Assembly: GCF_900302505.1 (NCBI RefSeq)
Contig: NZ_OMOJ01000003.1
Span: forward strand, 248,001-312,000
DNA from: Pseudoprimorskyibacter insulae
Lineage (GTDB): Bacteria; Pseudomonadota; Alphaproteobacteria; Rhodobacterales; Rhodobacteraceae
DNA: 64,000 nt
Direction: 5' to 3'
Below the pieces are notes generated by a model. It saw nothing but the letters and a program-made list of their open reading frames with translations, was not told where the DNA came from and did not search any database. Positions 51,223 to 59,475 of this stretch are shown in pieces. Positions within the stretch are counted from its first letter, which is position 1, and each line of letters starts with the position of its first letter. The position numbers were made by a program, and so were the translations under genes.

Positions 51223-53579
51223 TCGGGAACTCCTGTGGTCGGCGGAGTGTCTTCGATTTCAGCGCCCCGATCAACCGGGGCCTTGGGGTGCAAAGCCTCG
51301 GGGTTGCGCAGCCAGATATCGCGCTGCGCGAACGGGATCTCGATCCCCTCTTCGGCAAAGCGGCGGGCGATTTCGTGGTTCATGTCGGATTTGACCTGCA
51401 TGACCTGATGCACATCGCTGAGGATCGCGCGGATTTCGAAATCGACGGAATCCGCTCCAAAGCCCATCAGATAGACATTGGGTTCGGGGTTCATCATCAC
51501 CATCGGATGATCACGTGCGATGTTCTTGAGGATCTTTTCAACGCGCATCGTGTCGGTGCCATAGGCCACCCCAACCGCCACTTTGACCCGGCCAATGGAA
51601 TTGCCGCGTGTGTAGTTGGTCACGGTGCCCGACACCAGATCGGCGTTCGGCACGATCACATCGGTGCGGTCAAAAGTTTCGATCCGGGTGGACCGGACGG
51701 AAATGGTTTTGACATGCCCGTGCTGGCCACCGACCTCGATCCAGTCGCCTTCGGAAATCGGACGTTCGATCAGCAGGATGATGCCCGAGACAAAGTTCGA
51801 TACGATGTTCTGCAAACCAAAACCGATACCGACCGACAGCGCACCAGCCACAATGGCCAGCGACGACAGATCCAGCCCGGCGGTAGTGATCGCCACAATG
51901 GCCGAGATAAAGATCCCGACATAGCCCACGCCCGACACAATGGCATTTCGCCCGCCCGCATCAATCCGGGTCTTTGGCAGAACCGTCCGGCGCAACCCAC
52001 CCTGCAGCAGCCGCGTGACCAGAAAGCCGACGATGAACAGCACCAGAACCAGCAGGAAGTCGGTGGGCGAAATCCGTGTCTCTCCCAGCGCGAAGCCTTC
52101 ATGGAACCGCGTCCACAGTTCGGTCAAGTCGGCGACCCGTGCCCCCCAGACCAGAGCCAGAACGGGCAAGGTCATCAGGATAAGGATAAAGCCAGTCATG
52201 ACGGGGATCAGGCTATTGCGGGCGTCGGCTTCGTCTCCGACGATCATCGCATACAGATCGCCGATGAACCGTTGCAGCACTAGCAGCACGGCCAGCACGC
52301 CAACCGTCTGCACCATCGGCAGGATCATCCCCCGACCGACGCCACCATATCCGATACCGGCCAGGATCGGACCAAGCAGGCCAACGACAATCAGGCCTTT
52401 GCCAAAGATGTGAAGCAGTTGCGACCGGAAACGCTGGGAATCGCTTTCCTCAGTGGTATCGCCAGAGGGGCGACCGCTTTGCAGGATCAAGCCCAGCCGG
52501 AACAGCATCAGGCCCAGCACCACCAGCAGCGGGAAATCGAGAACGGCCAGAACCGTTTCGTCAAAAACCGAAATGGTCGCAAGCACGTAGAGCGCCATGC
52601 GCAGCACCGTCACCAGCGCCATCATATGGGCGTAGAACACCGCCTCGACCCGGCGCACCGGTTCAAGGTGAATCAGCGCCGCACCGTCTTCGCGATACAG
52701 CACCTCTTCAGCCAGCCAACGGACCACCAAAAAGGCCAGCGCCCAGACCGGCAGCAGGTCGACCATTTCGCCGGTGCGCAGGCCCAGCATTCCCGTGGAC
52801 TTAACCGCAAAGACCGCAAGGTAAATCGCAACCGCAGGCAGAACGATGCGGCCAAGGGACAGGAGAAAACTCCAGACCGGGCCACCACGCACAGACGTGC
52901 CTTTCAAACCAGTCAATGCCCGGCGCACCCAAGTGTTGCCCTTGACGCCCAGCACCAGCGCAATGGTCAAAAGCAGCATCACGACCGGCAGGTTGGACCG
53001 CATCACCGCCAACTTGGCAGGGGTCTTGGCGGCTTGATACAGCTCTAGCCACATCGAGTTGGCCGACTGATAAAGCGCATCCAGCGCGGCAGGCCAATAC
53101 TGCGGATTGAGCGGGGTCGGACCCAGTGCCAGCAGGCGATCCGCTTGCCGGGTGCGGATCAATGAATCGATCTCGCCAATCAGGCCGTCGGCCCGCAAAT
53201 ACGCCTCTTCGGCGCGGATCACCGGGGCACGCAAATCGGCCAGCTGTTTGTTCAGGGCGCTGCGGCGTTCGGCGATGTCGGGGGCCTCTTCCCGGCCCTC
53301 AGGAACCTCACCCAGCGCAGCAATTTGATCCTGCAACGTCTTGATACGCAACGTATTTGACGATTGTGCAGCTGTGAACGCATCGCGCCAAACGACGATC
53401 TCGACACGCAGTTCTTCCAGTGCACTATCTGATGCGCGACCGGCCTCAATCGCCTCTTCTGCGCGGATCGCCGTGCTTTCCCAAGTGGCATAATCCGGGG
53501 TCGCCGTCTGCGCCCATGCTGATAAGGTCAGTCCGAGCGCAAGCAGCAGACCGGCGGCAATCCGAGCAAACCAAGCCAT
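51219..53579 (-). CDS. Mechanosensitive ion channel, MscS family with N-terminal DUF3772-type domain
   Basis: A 786-residue inner-membrane protein with a signal peptide ([23 protein letters not shown]). A periplasmic helical domain (about 25-190; [32 protein letters not shown]) matches the DUF3772-type N-terminus of large MscS proteins. About ten membrane helices follow, then the MscS pore and beta domains: [26 protein letters not shown] (pore helix TM3 and after), [35 protein letters not shown], then the C-terminal alpha/beta cage. It should release solutes on hypo-osmotic shock. It starts two bases after the cysK stop. The last 40 residues are a Pro/Glu-rich tail of no clear function. Confidence 0.9.
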   Translation of the reverse strand: [786 protein letters not shown]

Positions 53580-53581
53580 TC

Positions 53582-54616
53582 TTAATCGTCTTCAAATACG
53601 CCGGGAATGGACGCCGCCGCCCGGTCAAGCCACGCAGGAACCGGCAGGCCCTTTTCCTTCAGGAATTCAGGGTTGAAAAGCTTGGACTGATAGCGTGTGC
53701 CATAGTCGCACAGCACCGTCACGATGGTGTGACCCGGCCCCATTTCCTTGGCCATGCGGATTGCACCTGCGATGTTCACACCGGACGACCCACCAAGGCA
53801 CAGGCCTTCGTGTTGCAGCAGGTCGAACACGATCGGCAGCGCTTCGGCGTCCGAGATGTTGTAGGACATGTCGGGCGTGAAACCTTCGAGGTTGGCGGTG
53901 ATCCGCCCCTGCCCGATGCCTTCAGTGATCGAGCCGCCCTCGGCCTTGTGCTCGCCCGTGGTGTAATAGCTGTGCAGCGTCGCGCCATCGGGATCGGCCA
54001 GCGCGATCTTCACGCCCTTGGGCTGAAGGGCCATGCCAACGCCCGCAAGTGTCCCACCCGAGCCAACCGCACAGACAAAGCCATCAACCTTGCCGCCGGT
54101 CTGTTCCCAGATCTCCGGGCCGGTTGTTTCGATATGCGACTGGCGATTGGCCACGTTGTCGAACTGATTGGCCCAAATCGCGCCGTTTGGTTCGGTTTTG
54201 GCAAGTTCTTCGGCCAGACGGCCCGAATAGCGCACGTAATTGTTCGGATTCTTATAGGGCGCGGCGGGCACCTGAACCAGTTCCGCCCCGGCCAAGCGCA
54301 GCATGTCTTTCTTTTCCTGGCTTTGGGTCTCAGGAATGACGATCACCGTCTTGAACCCCATCGAGGCCCCGACCAGCGCAAGACCGATCCCGGTGTTGCC
54401 TGCGGTGCCTTCGACGATCGTGCCGCCCGGCTTCAGAAGGCCCTTGGCAATTGCATCGCGAATGATGAACAGCGCGGCGCGGTCCTTGACCGATTGGCCG
54501 GGGTTCAGAAACTCACATTTACCCAGAATCTCGCAGCCGGTCTCTTCGCTGGCCTTGTTTAGGCGGATCAGGGGGGTGTTGCCGACGGCTGCGGCCAGAT
54601 CTGTTGCGATGCGCAT
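53582..54616 (-). CDS. cysK: Cysteine synthase A (O-acetylserine sulfhydrylase)
   Basis: A 344-residue PLP enzyme starting MRIATDLAAAVGNTPLIRLN, with AAGGAG eight bases upstream. The PLP lysine is in NPGQSVKDRAA (about residue 44), the substrate loop is EGTAGNTGIGLAL and the phosphate-binding loop is AVGSGGTLAGV. The loop reads TAGNTG where classical CysK has TSGNTG, a variant seen in some alphaproteobacterial homologues. It makes cysteine from O-acetylserine and sulfide. It follows trgB by 56 bp; linkage of trgAB and cysK is known from the Rhodobacter sphaeroides tellurite-resistance region, where cysteine and thiol supply affects tellurite tolerance. A cystathionine-beta-synthase-like role cannot be excluded. 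Confidence 0.88.
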   Translation of the reverse strand: MRIATDLAAAVGNTPLIRLNKASEETGCEILGKCEFLNPGQSVKDRAALFIIRDAIAKGLLKPGGTIVEGTAGNTGIGLALVGASMGFKTVIVIPETQSQEKKDMLRLAGAELVQVPAAPYKNPNNYVRYSGRLAEELAKTEPNGAIWANQFDNVANRQSHIETTGPEIWEQTGGKVDGFVCAVGSGGTLAGVGMALQPKGVKIALADPDGATLHSYYTTGEHKAEGGSITEGIGQGRITANLEGFTPDMSYNISDAEALPIVFDLLQHEGLCLGGSSGVNIAGAIRMAKEMGPGHTIVTVLCDYGTRYQSKLFNPEFLKEKGLPVPAWLDRAAASIPGVFEDD

Positions 54617-54672
54617 CGACCTGCTCCTTCTTAACTGGTTTGTAACAGGTGTAGGCGGGCCTGCCGGGGAAC

Positions 54673-55797
54673 TCAAGCAGATGCGCGCAACCGATCACGA
54701 TGTCTTGCAAGCCATAGCACCATCATCGCAAGGGGCGCGACGTTGATTTCGCCAGTCTCAAGCAGATCCATCGCCCTGTTGAATGAAATGACATGGGTGC
54801 GAATGTCTTCGGTTTCGGTCTCCAACCCGCCCAGCCAGTTGCCTTCCTCGGGCAGATCGCACAGGCCAAGGAAGCAGTGGAAATAGTCCGTCGCATAGCC
54901 GGGTGACGCATAGACCCCGCCGATTTTCTCAAGCCGGGTCATAGCGATACCGGATTCTTCCATGGCTTCGCGATGGGCGCAGACCTCGGGGCTTTCGCCC
55001 GCATCCACCATGCCCGCCACGGGTTCCAGCACCCAAGGATGCGGATCGCCCCGCCCCATCACGCCCATGCGCAACTGTTCCACCAGCAACAACCGGTCCG
55101 TGCGCGGATCATAGGGCAGCACTAGCGCGGCATCGTAGCCAATAAAGATTTCGCGATGCACCGGATCGGTTTCACGGCCATCGAACCGGCGAAAGCTGAC
55201 GTCAAATTCCTTCAGGCGGAAGAAACCATCATGCCCGGTGCCGCGATCCGTGACCGTCACATGATCGGCCAGCGCGCTGCGGCGCAGGCTGTGCGGATCG
55301 GATTGTCGGGCCAGAACCCGTGACCAAGCCCGCGCCATCAGCGGATTGCGCAGCGCGCGGATCTGCGCCACGGGCATGCGCCCGTATTGGCGCAGGATGT
55401 CTTGCGCGGCCAGCACCGTCAGATCTCCGCGCCGGGCGATCCAATCGTCCAAGTCCCAAATGCCGGGGCCGGTTTGCAACGGCTTGCCCGGAACATAGAC
55501 CTGCGCGGGCACCTCTTGGCCGTCCAGCACCACAGTGCACGGGGTCAGCACATAGTCATAGCCGCCTTCGTAATAGTCCAGCCGGGCCAGATCCTCATCA
55601 GACACAGTCACCAGCAGGCCCTGCGCTGCGGCTCCGGCATCCGGCACCAGCGCCGGGAAATCTGCGCCGTTGACGGGGGCGGCACGGTGGCCGGGGAATT
55701 GCGCGGCACGCAGGTCATCCGCCCCAAGCGCCCGGCCCAAGACAGCCTCAAGCAAGGGAACACAGCGCAGCGTCCCGAACAAAAACAGATCTGTCAC
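54673..55797 (-). CDS. trgB: TrgB-like fusion: gamma-glutamylcyclotransferase-like domain plus NUDIX hydrolase
   Basis: A 374-residue protein with a GTG start and GGAG upstream. Residues 1-150 have the AIG2/gamma-glutamylcyclotransferase-like start FLFGTLRC, PGHRAAPV and the acidic YYEGGYDY segment. Residues 190-370 are an ADP-ribose-pyrophosphatase-type NUDIX domain with a complete Nudix box, GMVDAGESPEVCAHREAMEE (plus SGI), and the preceding EPVA strand. The enzyme probably hydrolyses ADP-ribose or a related nucleotide sugar. The order trgA-trgB-cysK matches the tellurite-resistance locus of Rhodobacter sphaeroides, hence the symbol. The gene begins six bases after the trgA stop. Confidence 0.85.
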   Translation of the reverse strand: MTDLFLFGTLRCVPLLEAVLGRALGADDLRAAQFPGHRAAPVNGADFPALVPDAGAAAQGLLVTVSDEDLARLDYYEGGYDYVLTPCTVVLDGQEVPAQVYVPGKPLQTGPGIWDLDDWIARRGDLTVLAAQDILRQYGRMPVAQIRALRNPLMARAWSRVLARQSDPHSLRRSALADHVTVTDRGTGHDGFFRLKEFDVSFRRFDGRETDPVHREIFIGYDAALVLPYDPRTDRLLLVEQLRMGVMGRGDPHPWVLEPVAGMVDAGESPEVCAHREAMEESGIAMTRLEKIGGVYASPGYATDYFHCFLGLCDLPEEGNWLGGLETETEDIRTHVISFNRAMDLLETGEINVAPLAMMVLWLARHRDRLRASA

Positions 55798-55803
55798 GCG
55801 ATG

Positions 55804-56244
55804 TTATCTCCAGTTGCGGGCAGTCAGTTCGATCACCAAGCCCACAATGACGGCGCCGATTAACAAAAACTTGATGAAATCGAGGTTCAGCATCAATGCG
55901 CCGTGTTTCAGGCCAAATTCCACCACGCCCGCAAAGGCCTCTAGCACGTCGCCGTAGCGGTGGCGCATGGATTCCTGCCACATGTGATAGATGCCTTGCA
56001 CGAAAAGCGCCCAGAACAGCAGGGCCACGGTGCCGGTAATGCCATTGCCGATGCCCGCGCCCCAGCCGCGCCCGGCGCGTTTGCCAACGATCCACCACCC
56101 GCAGAAAAAGCCCACCGCTGCATTGACCAGATTGAACGACCCATAGGCCGTATCAGGCGGCATCAGGGTTTTGAACTGTTCCGAAATCAGGAAGGCGAAG
56201 CCGGCAAACAGAATGCCGGCAACCAATCGAGCAGCAGTGAACAT
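55804..56244 (-). CDS. trgA: TrgA family membrane protein (tellurite-resistance associated)
   Basis: A 146-residue inner-membrane protein with four predicted helices (ARLVAGILFAGFAFLI, FNLVNAAVGFFCGWWIVG, GITGTVALLFWALFVQGIYHM, FIKFLLIGAVIVGLVIEL). It has the TrgA-like features FKTLMPPDTAYGSFNLVNA and GKRAGRGWGAGIGNG. In Rhodobacter, trgA and trgB together raise tellurite tolerance; the molecular mechanism is unknown. It starts six bases after the CFA-synthase-like gene and is followed six bases later by trgB, so all three are probably co-transcribed. Confidence 0.85.
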   Translation of the reverse strand: MFTAARLVAGILFAGFAFLISEQFKTLMPPDTAYGSFNLVNAAVGFFCGWWIVGKRAGRGWGAGIGNGITGTVALLFWALFVQGIYHMWQESMRHRYGDVLEAFAGVVEFGLKHGALMLNLDFIKFLLIGAVIVGLVIELTARNWR

Positions 56245-56250
56245 TTGGCC

Positions 56251-57531
56251 TCATGCGGGTTTTGCGATGGTGATCTGGGTCACGTCGCAGTTTCCGCTGT
56301 GGAAGGTGGCAGCGCAAGAGGTGAGGTAAAAATTCCACATGCGCCGGAACCGATCGTCAAAGCCAAGTTGCGCCACGGCGTCCCATTGGTCGTTGAACGT
56401 ATCGTGCCAGCGCCGCAGCGTCTGGCTATAGCTTTCGCCAAATTCAATCGAGCCGACCTCTTGCAAACCGGCCCGCGCAACGGCTTGCCGGAGCGCAATG
56501 GGGCTGGGCAACATGCCACCCGGAAAGATGTATTTCTGGATGAAATCGACACCCTTACGGTACACATCCCAGCGCCGATCCTGCACGGTGATGATCTGAA
56601 GCGTCGCCTTCGCGCCGGGTTTCAACCGTTGACGCACGGCGTCGAAATAGACCGGCCAGTATTTTTCGCCCACCGCCTCAAACATTTCGATGCTTGCGAT
56701 TCCGTCATAGGTGCCAAGCTCGTCGCGATAGTCTTGCAGCTTCAATTCGACAAGATCGGAAAGCCCTGCCTTTTCAATGCGATCCTGAGCAAACTTCAAC
56801 TGCTCCTTTGAGATGGTCAGCCCCGTAACCCGCAGGCCACGTTCCTTGGCGGCGTATTCGGCAAAGCCGCCCCAACCGCAGCCGATTTCCAAGATATGAT
56901 CGCCCGGCTTGGCCCCCATCTGATCCACCATCGAGGCGTATTTGGCCGTCTGCGCGGCCTCAAGGCTTTCTTGGCCCGACCGGAACAGGGCTGAGGAATA
57001 GGTCATTGTATCGTCCAGCCAAAGCCCGTAGAAATCATTGCCCAGATCGTAGTGATAGCTGATGTTCTTCTTGGCCTGACGCTTGGAATTGGACTGCATC
57101 CAGAACCGCATCCGCTCATAGGCGCGCAGCAGGCTCATGCCCGGAAAGCCGTCGTACAGCTCATCATTGTCGGCATGGACAAGGTCCATAAAGGCCTGAA
57201 GATCCGGCGTGCTCCACCAGCCATCAAGGTAGGCGTCGCAGAACCCAAGGTCGCCTTCGCGGATCAATCGGGCAAAAGTATCGGGATTGTGGACACACAA
57301 TTCGGCCACCGGGCCCGGCCTGCGCCCCTCGGCGCGGAATCGCCGCCCATCCGGCAGAACAAAATCAAGCCGCCCTGCGCCCATGTCACATGCGACGTCG
57401 AACACCTTGGCAAAATACCGCGGCAGATTGGACTGCCCCTCTGTTGATGTCAGGATCATCCCCACAGCCTCCGAACTGCCATTCAGGCTATGCGGCACGC
57501 CGCTTTCGGGCAAGTGTCTTGAATCCAGCAT
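56251..57531 (-). CDS. Cyclopropane-fatty-acyl-phospholipid synthase family methyltransferase
   Basis: A 426-residue cytoplasmic SAM-dependent enzyme. The N-terminal domain (FCDAYLDGWWSTPDLQAFMDL) positions lipid. The catalytic domain has NISYHYDLGNDFYGLWLDDTM, MTYSSALF, the SAM loop EIGCGWGGFAEYAA (about residue 200) and SIEMFEAVGEKYWPVYF, all CFA-synthase hallmarks. It adds a methylene bridge to unsaturated fatty acyl chains in the membrane. The start at 57531 is one base after the photolyase stop; ATG 57459, with a stronger GGAGG, is an alternative that would remove 24 residues. The neighbouring DNA repair and tellurite genes suggest a stress-response cluster. Confidence 0.88.
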   Translation of the reverse strand: MLDSRHLPESGVPHSLNGSSEAVGMILTSTEGQSNLPRYFAKVFDVACDMGAGRLDFVLPDGRRFRAEGRRPGPVAELCVHNPDTFARLIREGDLGFCDAYLDGWWSTPDLQAFMDLVHADNDELYDGFPGMSLLRAYERMRFWMQSNSKRQAKKNISYHYDLGNDFYGLWLDDTMTYSSALFRSGQESLEAAQTAKYASMVDQMGAKPGDHILEIGCGWGGFAEYAAKERGLRVTGLTISKEQLKFAQDRIEKAGLSDLVELKLQDYRDELGTYDGIASIEMFEAVGEKYWPVYFDAVRQRLKPGAKATLQIITVQDRRWDVYRKGVDFIQKYIFPGGMLPSPIALRQAVARAGLQEVGSIEFGESYSQTLRRWHDTFNDQWDAVAQLGFDDRFRRMWNFYLTSCAATFHSGNCDVTQITIAKPA

Positions 57532-57532
57532 G

Positions 57533-58954
57533 TTAAAACCCCCTGTTTTCATAGGCGTCCAGCGCCCGTTTGCGCCCGTCTTCTGCGGTGACCACAGGGT
57601 CGGGGTATGGATCGGTGGCCGACAGGCCCCATGATTTCGGTACGGCTTGGAAATAGGCCAATGCATCGCTGTGCGGGTTGGATTTGCCCTCGGCGATCCA
57701 GCGGTCCACGTAAACGTGACCTGCGTCGAACTTTTCCAATTGGCTGACCGGGTTGAACACGCGGAAATAGGGCGCAGCATCCGGGCCACTGCCTGCCGTC
57801 CACTGCCAGCCCATCGCGTTTGAGGCCGGATCCCAGTCGGTCAGGCAGTCTTCGAACCACGCCTGCCCGATGCGCCAATCGGTCATCAGGTGTTTGGTCA
57901 GATAGCTGGCAACAATCATCCGGGCGCGGTTGTGCATCCGGCCAGTCACATACATTTCGCGCATCGCGGCATCGACAAAGGGAATACCGGTGCGCCCCTG
58001 TTTCCACGCGACCACCTCGGGCCGGGTGTCATCGGTGTTCCATGGGAAGGCGGACCAGTCCTCGCGCCAGTTGCCGGTCAGGATATGCGGCGTGTGCCAC
58101 ATCAGATGATAGGCAAATTCGCGCCAGACCAGTTCCTTCAGATAATGTTCCGCGCCGCGTTTGCCTTCGTGCATGGCCCGCATCCCGGCGTGCCAGCACT
58201 GATGCGGGCTGATTTCCCCCAGCGCCAGATTTTCCGACAGGTTTGAGGTGGCATCTTCGGCCGGGTGATTGCGCATGTCTTTGTAGGTGTCGACCTTATG
58301 CGCCATGAACGCCCCCAGCCGCCCCTGCGCCGCCGCCTCGCCCAGTTGCTGATAGGGCCGCACCACAGCCGCACCCCGCCGCATCGCGGCGCCAAGGTGC
58401 CAGTCGTCCAGCGCTTCGCTCTCGGGCCATGTGTCCGGCGCCGGGATCTGCGAAGGCGCTTTCAGGGGGCCGGGCACGTCAACATCCTTCACCGCCCGCC
58501 AGAACGGCGAATAGACCTTATAGGGCCCGCCTGTCTTGGTCTCGACCGTCCAAGGCTCAAACATCAGATGGCCGCCGAAACTGCGTGCCTCAATGCCCCG
58601 ATCCTTGAGCGCCGCCTTGACCGCCTTGTCGCGTTCAACGCTGGCAGGATCATATAGCCGGGTCCAATAGACAGCCCCCGCACCAGTCTCATCGATCAGC
58701 TGGGTCAAAGCCGCCAAGGCGCCGCCTGACCGATAGATCAACCGGCTGCCCTTGGCCGCCAGCGCCTCGGCATAGTGGCCCAGCCCAAGCCCCAACCGCC
58801 ATTTCGGCGCCGCGCCCAGAACGTCGACTTGCCCGTCACGGATCGTCACCGGAATCACCGGGCGCCCCGTCTGAACAGCGGCGTCCAAGGCCGGATGATC
58901 GGTCAAACGCAGATCGCGTCGGATCCACAAAAGGATGGGGGATTGGTCGCTCAC
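57533..58954 (-). CDS. phrB: Deoxyribodipyrimidine photolyase
   Basis: A 473-residue class I CPD photolyase. The N-terminal antenna domain begins LLWIRRDLRLTDHPAL and the C-terminal FAD domain has ELVWREFAYHLMWHTPHIL, GRTGIPFVDAAMREMYVTGR, MHNRARMIVASYLTKHLM and WQWTAGSGPDAAPYFRVFNP. It repairs UV-induced pyrimidine dimers using blue light. I prefer GTG 58954, eight codons inside the longest frame, because AAGGAG lies nine bases before it; the earlier ATG 58978 overlaps that Shine-Dalgarno. It is the first gene of the long minus-strand run that ends with the AlaX gene, and is followed after one base by the CFA-synthase-like gene. Confidence 0.93.
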   Translation of the reverse strand: MSDQSPILLWIRRDLRLTDHPALDAAVQTGRPVIPVTIRDGQVDVLGAAPKWRLGLGLGHYAEALAAKGSRLIYRSGGALAALTQLIDETGAGAVYWTRLYDPASVERDKAVKAALKDRGIEARSFGGHLMFEPWTVETKTGGPYKVYSPFWRAVKDVDVPGPLKAPSQIPAPDTWPESEALDDWHLGAAMRRGAAVVRPYQQLGEAAAQGRLGAFMAHKVDTYKDMRNHPAEDATSNLSENLALGEISPHQCWHAGMRAMHEGKRGAEHYLKELVWREFAYHLMWHTPHILTGNWREDWSAFPWNTDDTRPEVVAWKQGRTGIPFVDAAMREMYVTGRMHNRARMIVASYLTKHLMTDWRIGQAWFEDCLTDWDPASNAMGWQWTAGSGPDAAPYFRVFNPVSQLEKFDAGHVYVDRWIAEGKSNPHSDALAYFQAVPKSWGLSATDPYPDPVVTAEDGRKRALDAYENRGF

Positions 58955-59096
58955 CTTAAACGGCTCCTTGGTTTTCATACAGTTAGAGCAGGCCGAAATC
59001 GGTCAATGCACAAATTGCGCTTTCTCGCCGCCACTCCTGCCAAAAAATGACAGGTGTCTATGCGATACCCTCCTCATCAACACGAAAGGAAACGAC

Positions 59097-59471
59097 ATGA
59101 CTTACAAACCCAACAACTGCCTCATCTGGGCCGAGATCCCGGTATCGGATCTGACCGCTGCTACAACTTTCTACGCAGGGGTCACCGGAATGGATCTACA
59201 ATTGAACACAGATATGGGCCCAGAGCCGATTGCCATCTTCACCTATCAGGAACCGGGCGTATCGCTGCACCTGTTCCAAGGCACGCCTGCCCCGCGCGGC
59301 ATCGGCAACCGCGTGCACCTGAATTCCGAAGGCAAGCTGGAAGACACCATGGGCCGCGTCGAAAAGGCAGGCGGCAAAGTAATGTCGCCCGCCATCGAAT
59401 TGCCCGATGGCCGGTTCTTTTATGCCGAAGATCCCGACGGCAATTCCATCGGGTTCTTCGAACCGAAATAA
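59097..59471 (+). CDS. Glyoxalase/VOC-family protein
   Basis: A 124-residue single-domain VOC protein starting MTYKPNNCLIWAEIPVSDL. It has the paired beta-alpha-beta-beta-beta layout: AATTFYAGVTGMDL, then AIFTYQEPGVSLHLF, then RVHLNSEGKLEDTMGRVEKA and FFYAEDPDGNSIGFFEP. The EDPDGN-x-IGF end is typical of this superfamily and provides a metal-ligand glutamate. Function may be lyase, dioxygenase-like or resistance-related; nothing specific can be assigned. AAAGGA lies eight bases upstream. It is the only plus-strand gene in the right third and converges on acuI with four bases between the stops. Confidence 0.85.
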   Translation: MTYKPNNCLIWAEIPVSDLTAATTFYAGVTGMDLQLNTDMGPEPIAIFTYQEPGVSLHLFQGTPAPRGIGNRVHLNSEGKLEDTMGRVEKAGGKVMSPAIELPDGRFFYAEDPDGNSIGFFEPK

Positions 59472-59475
59472 AGGG

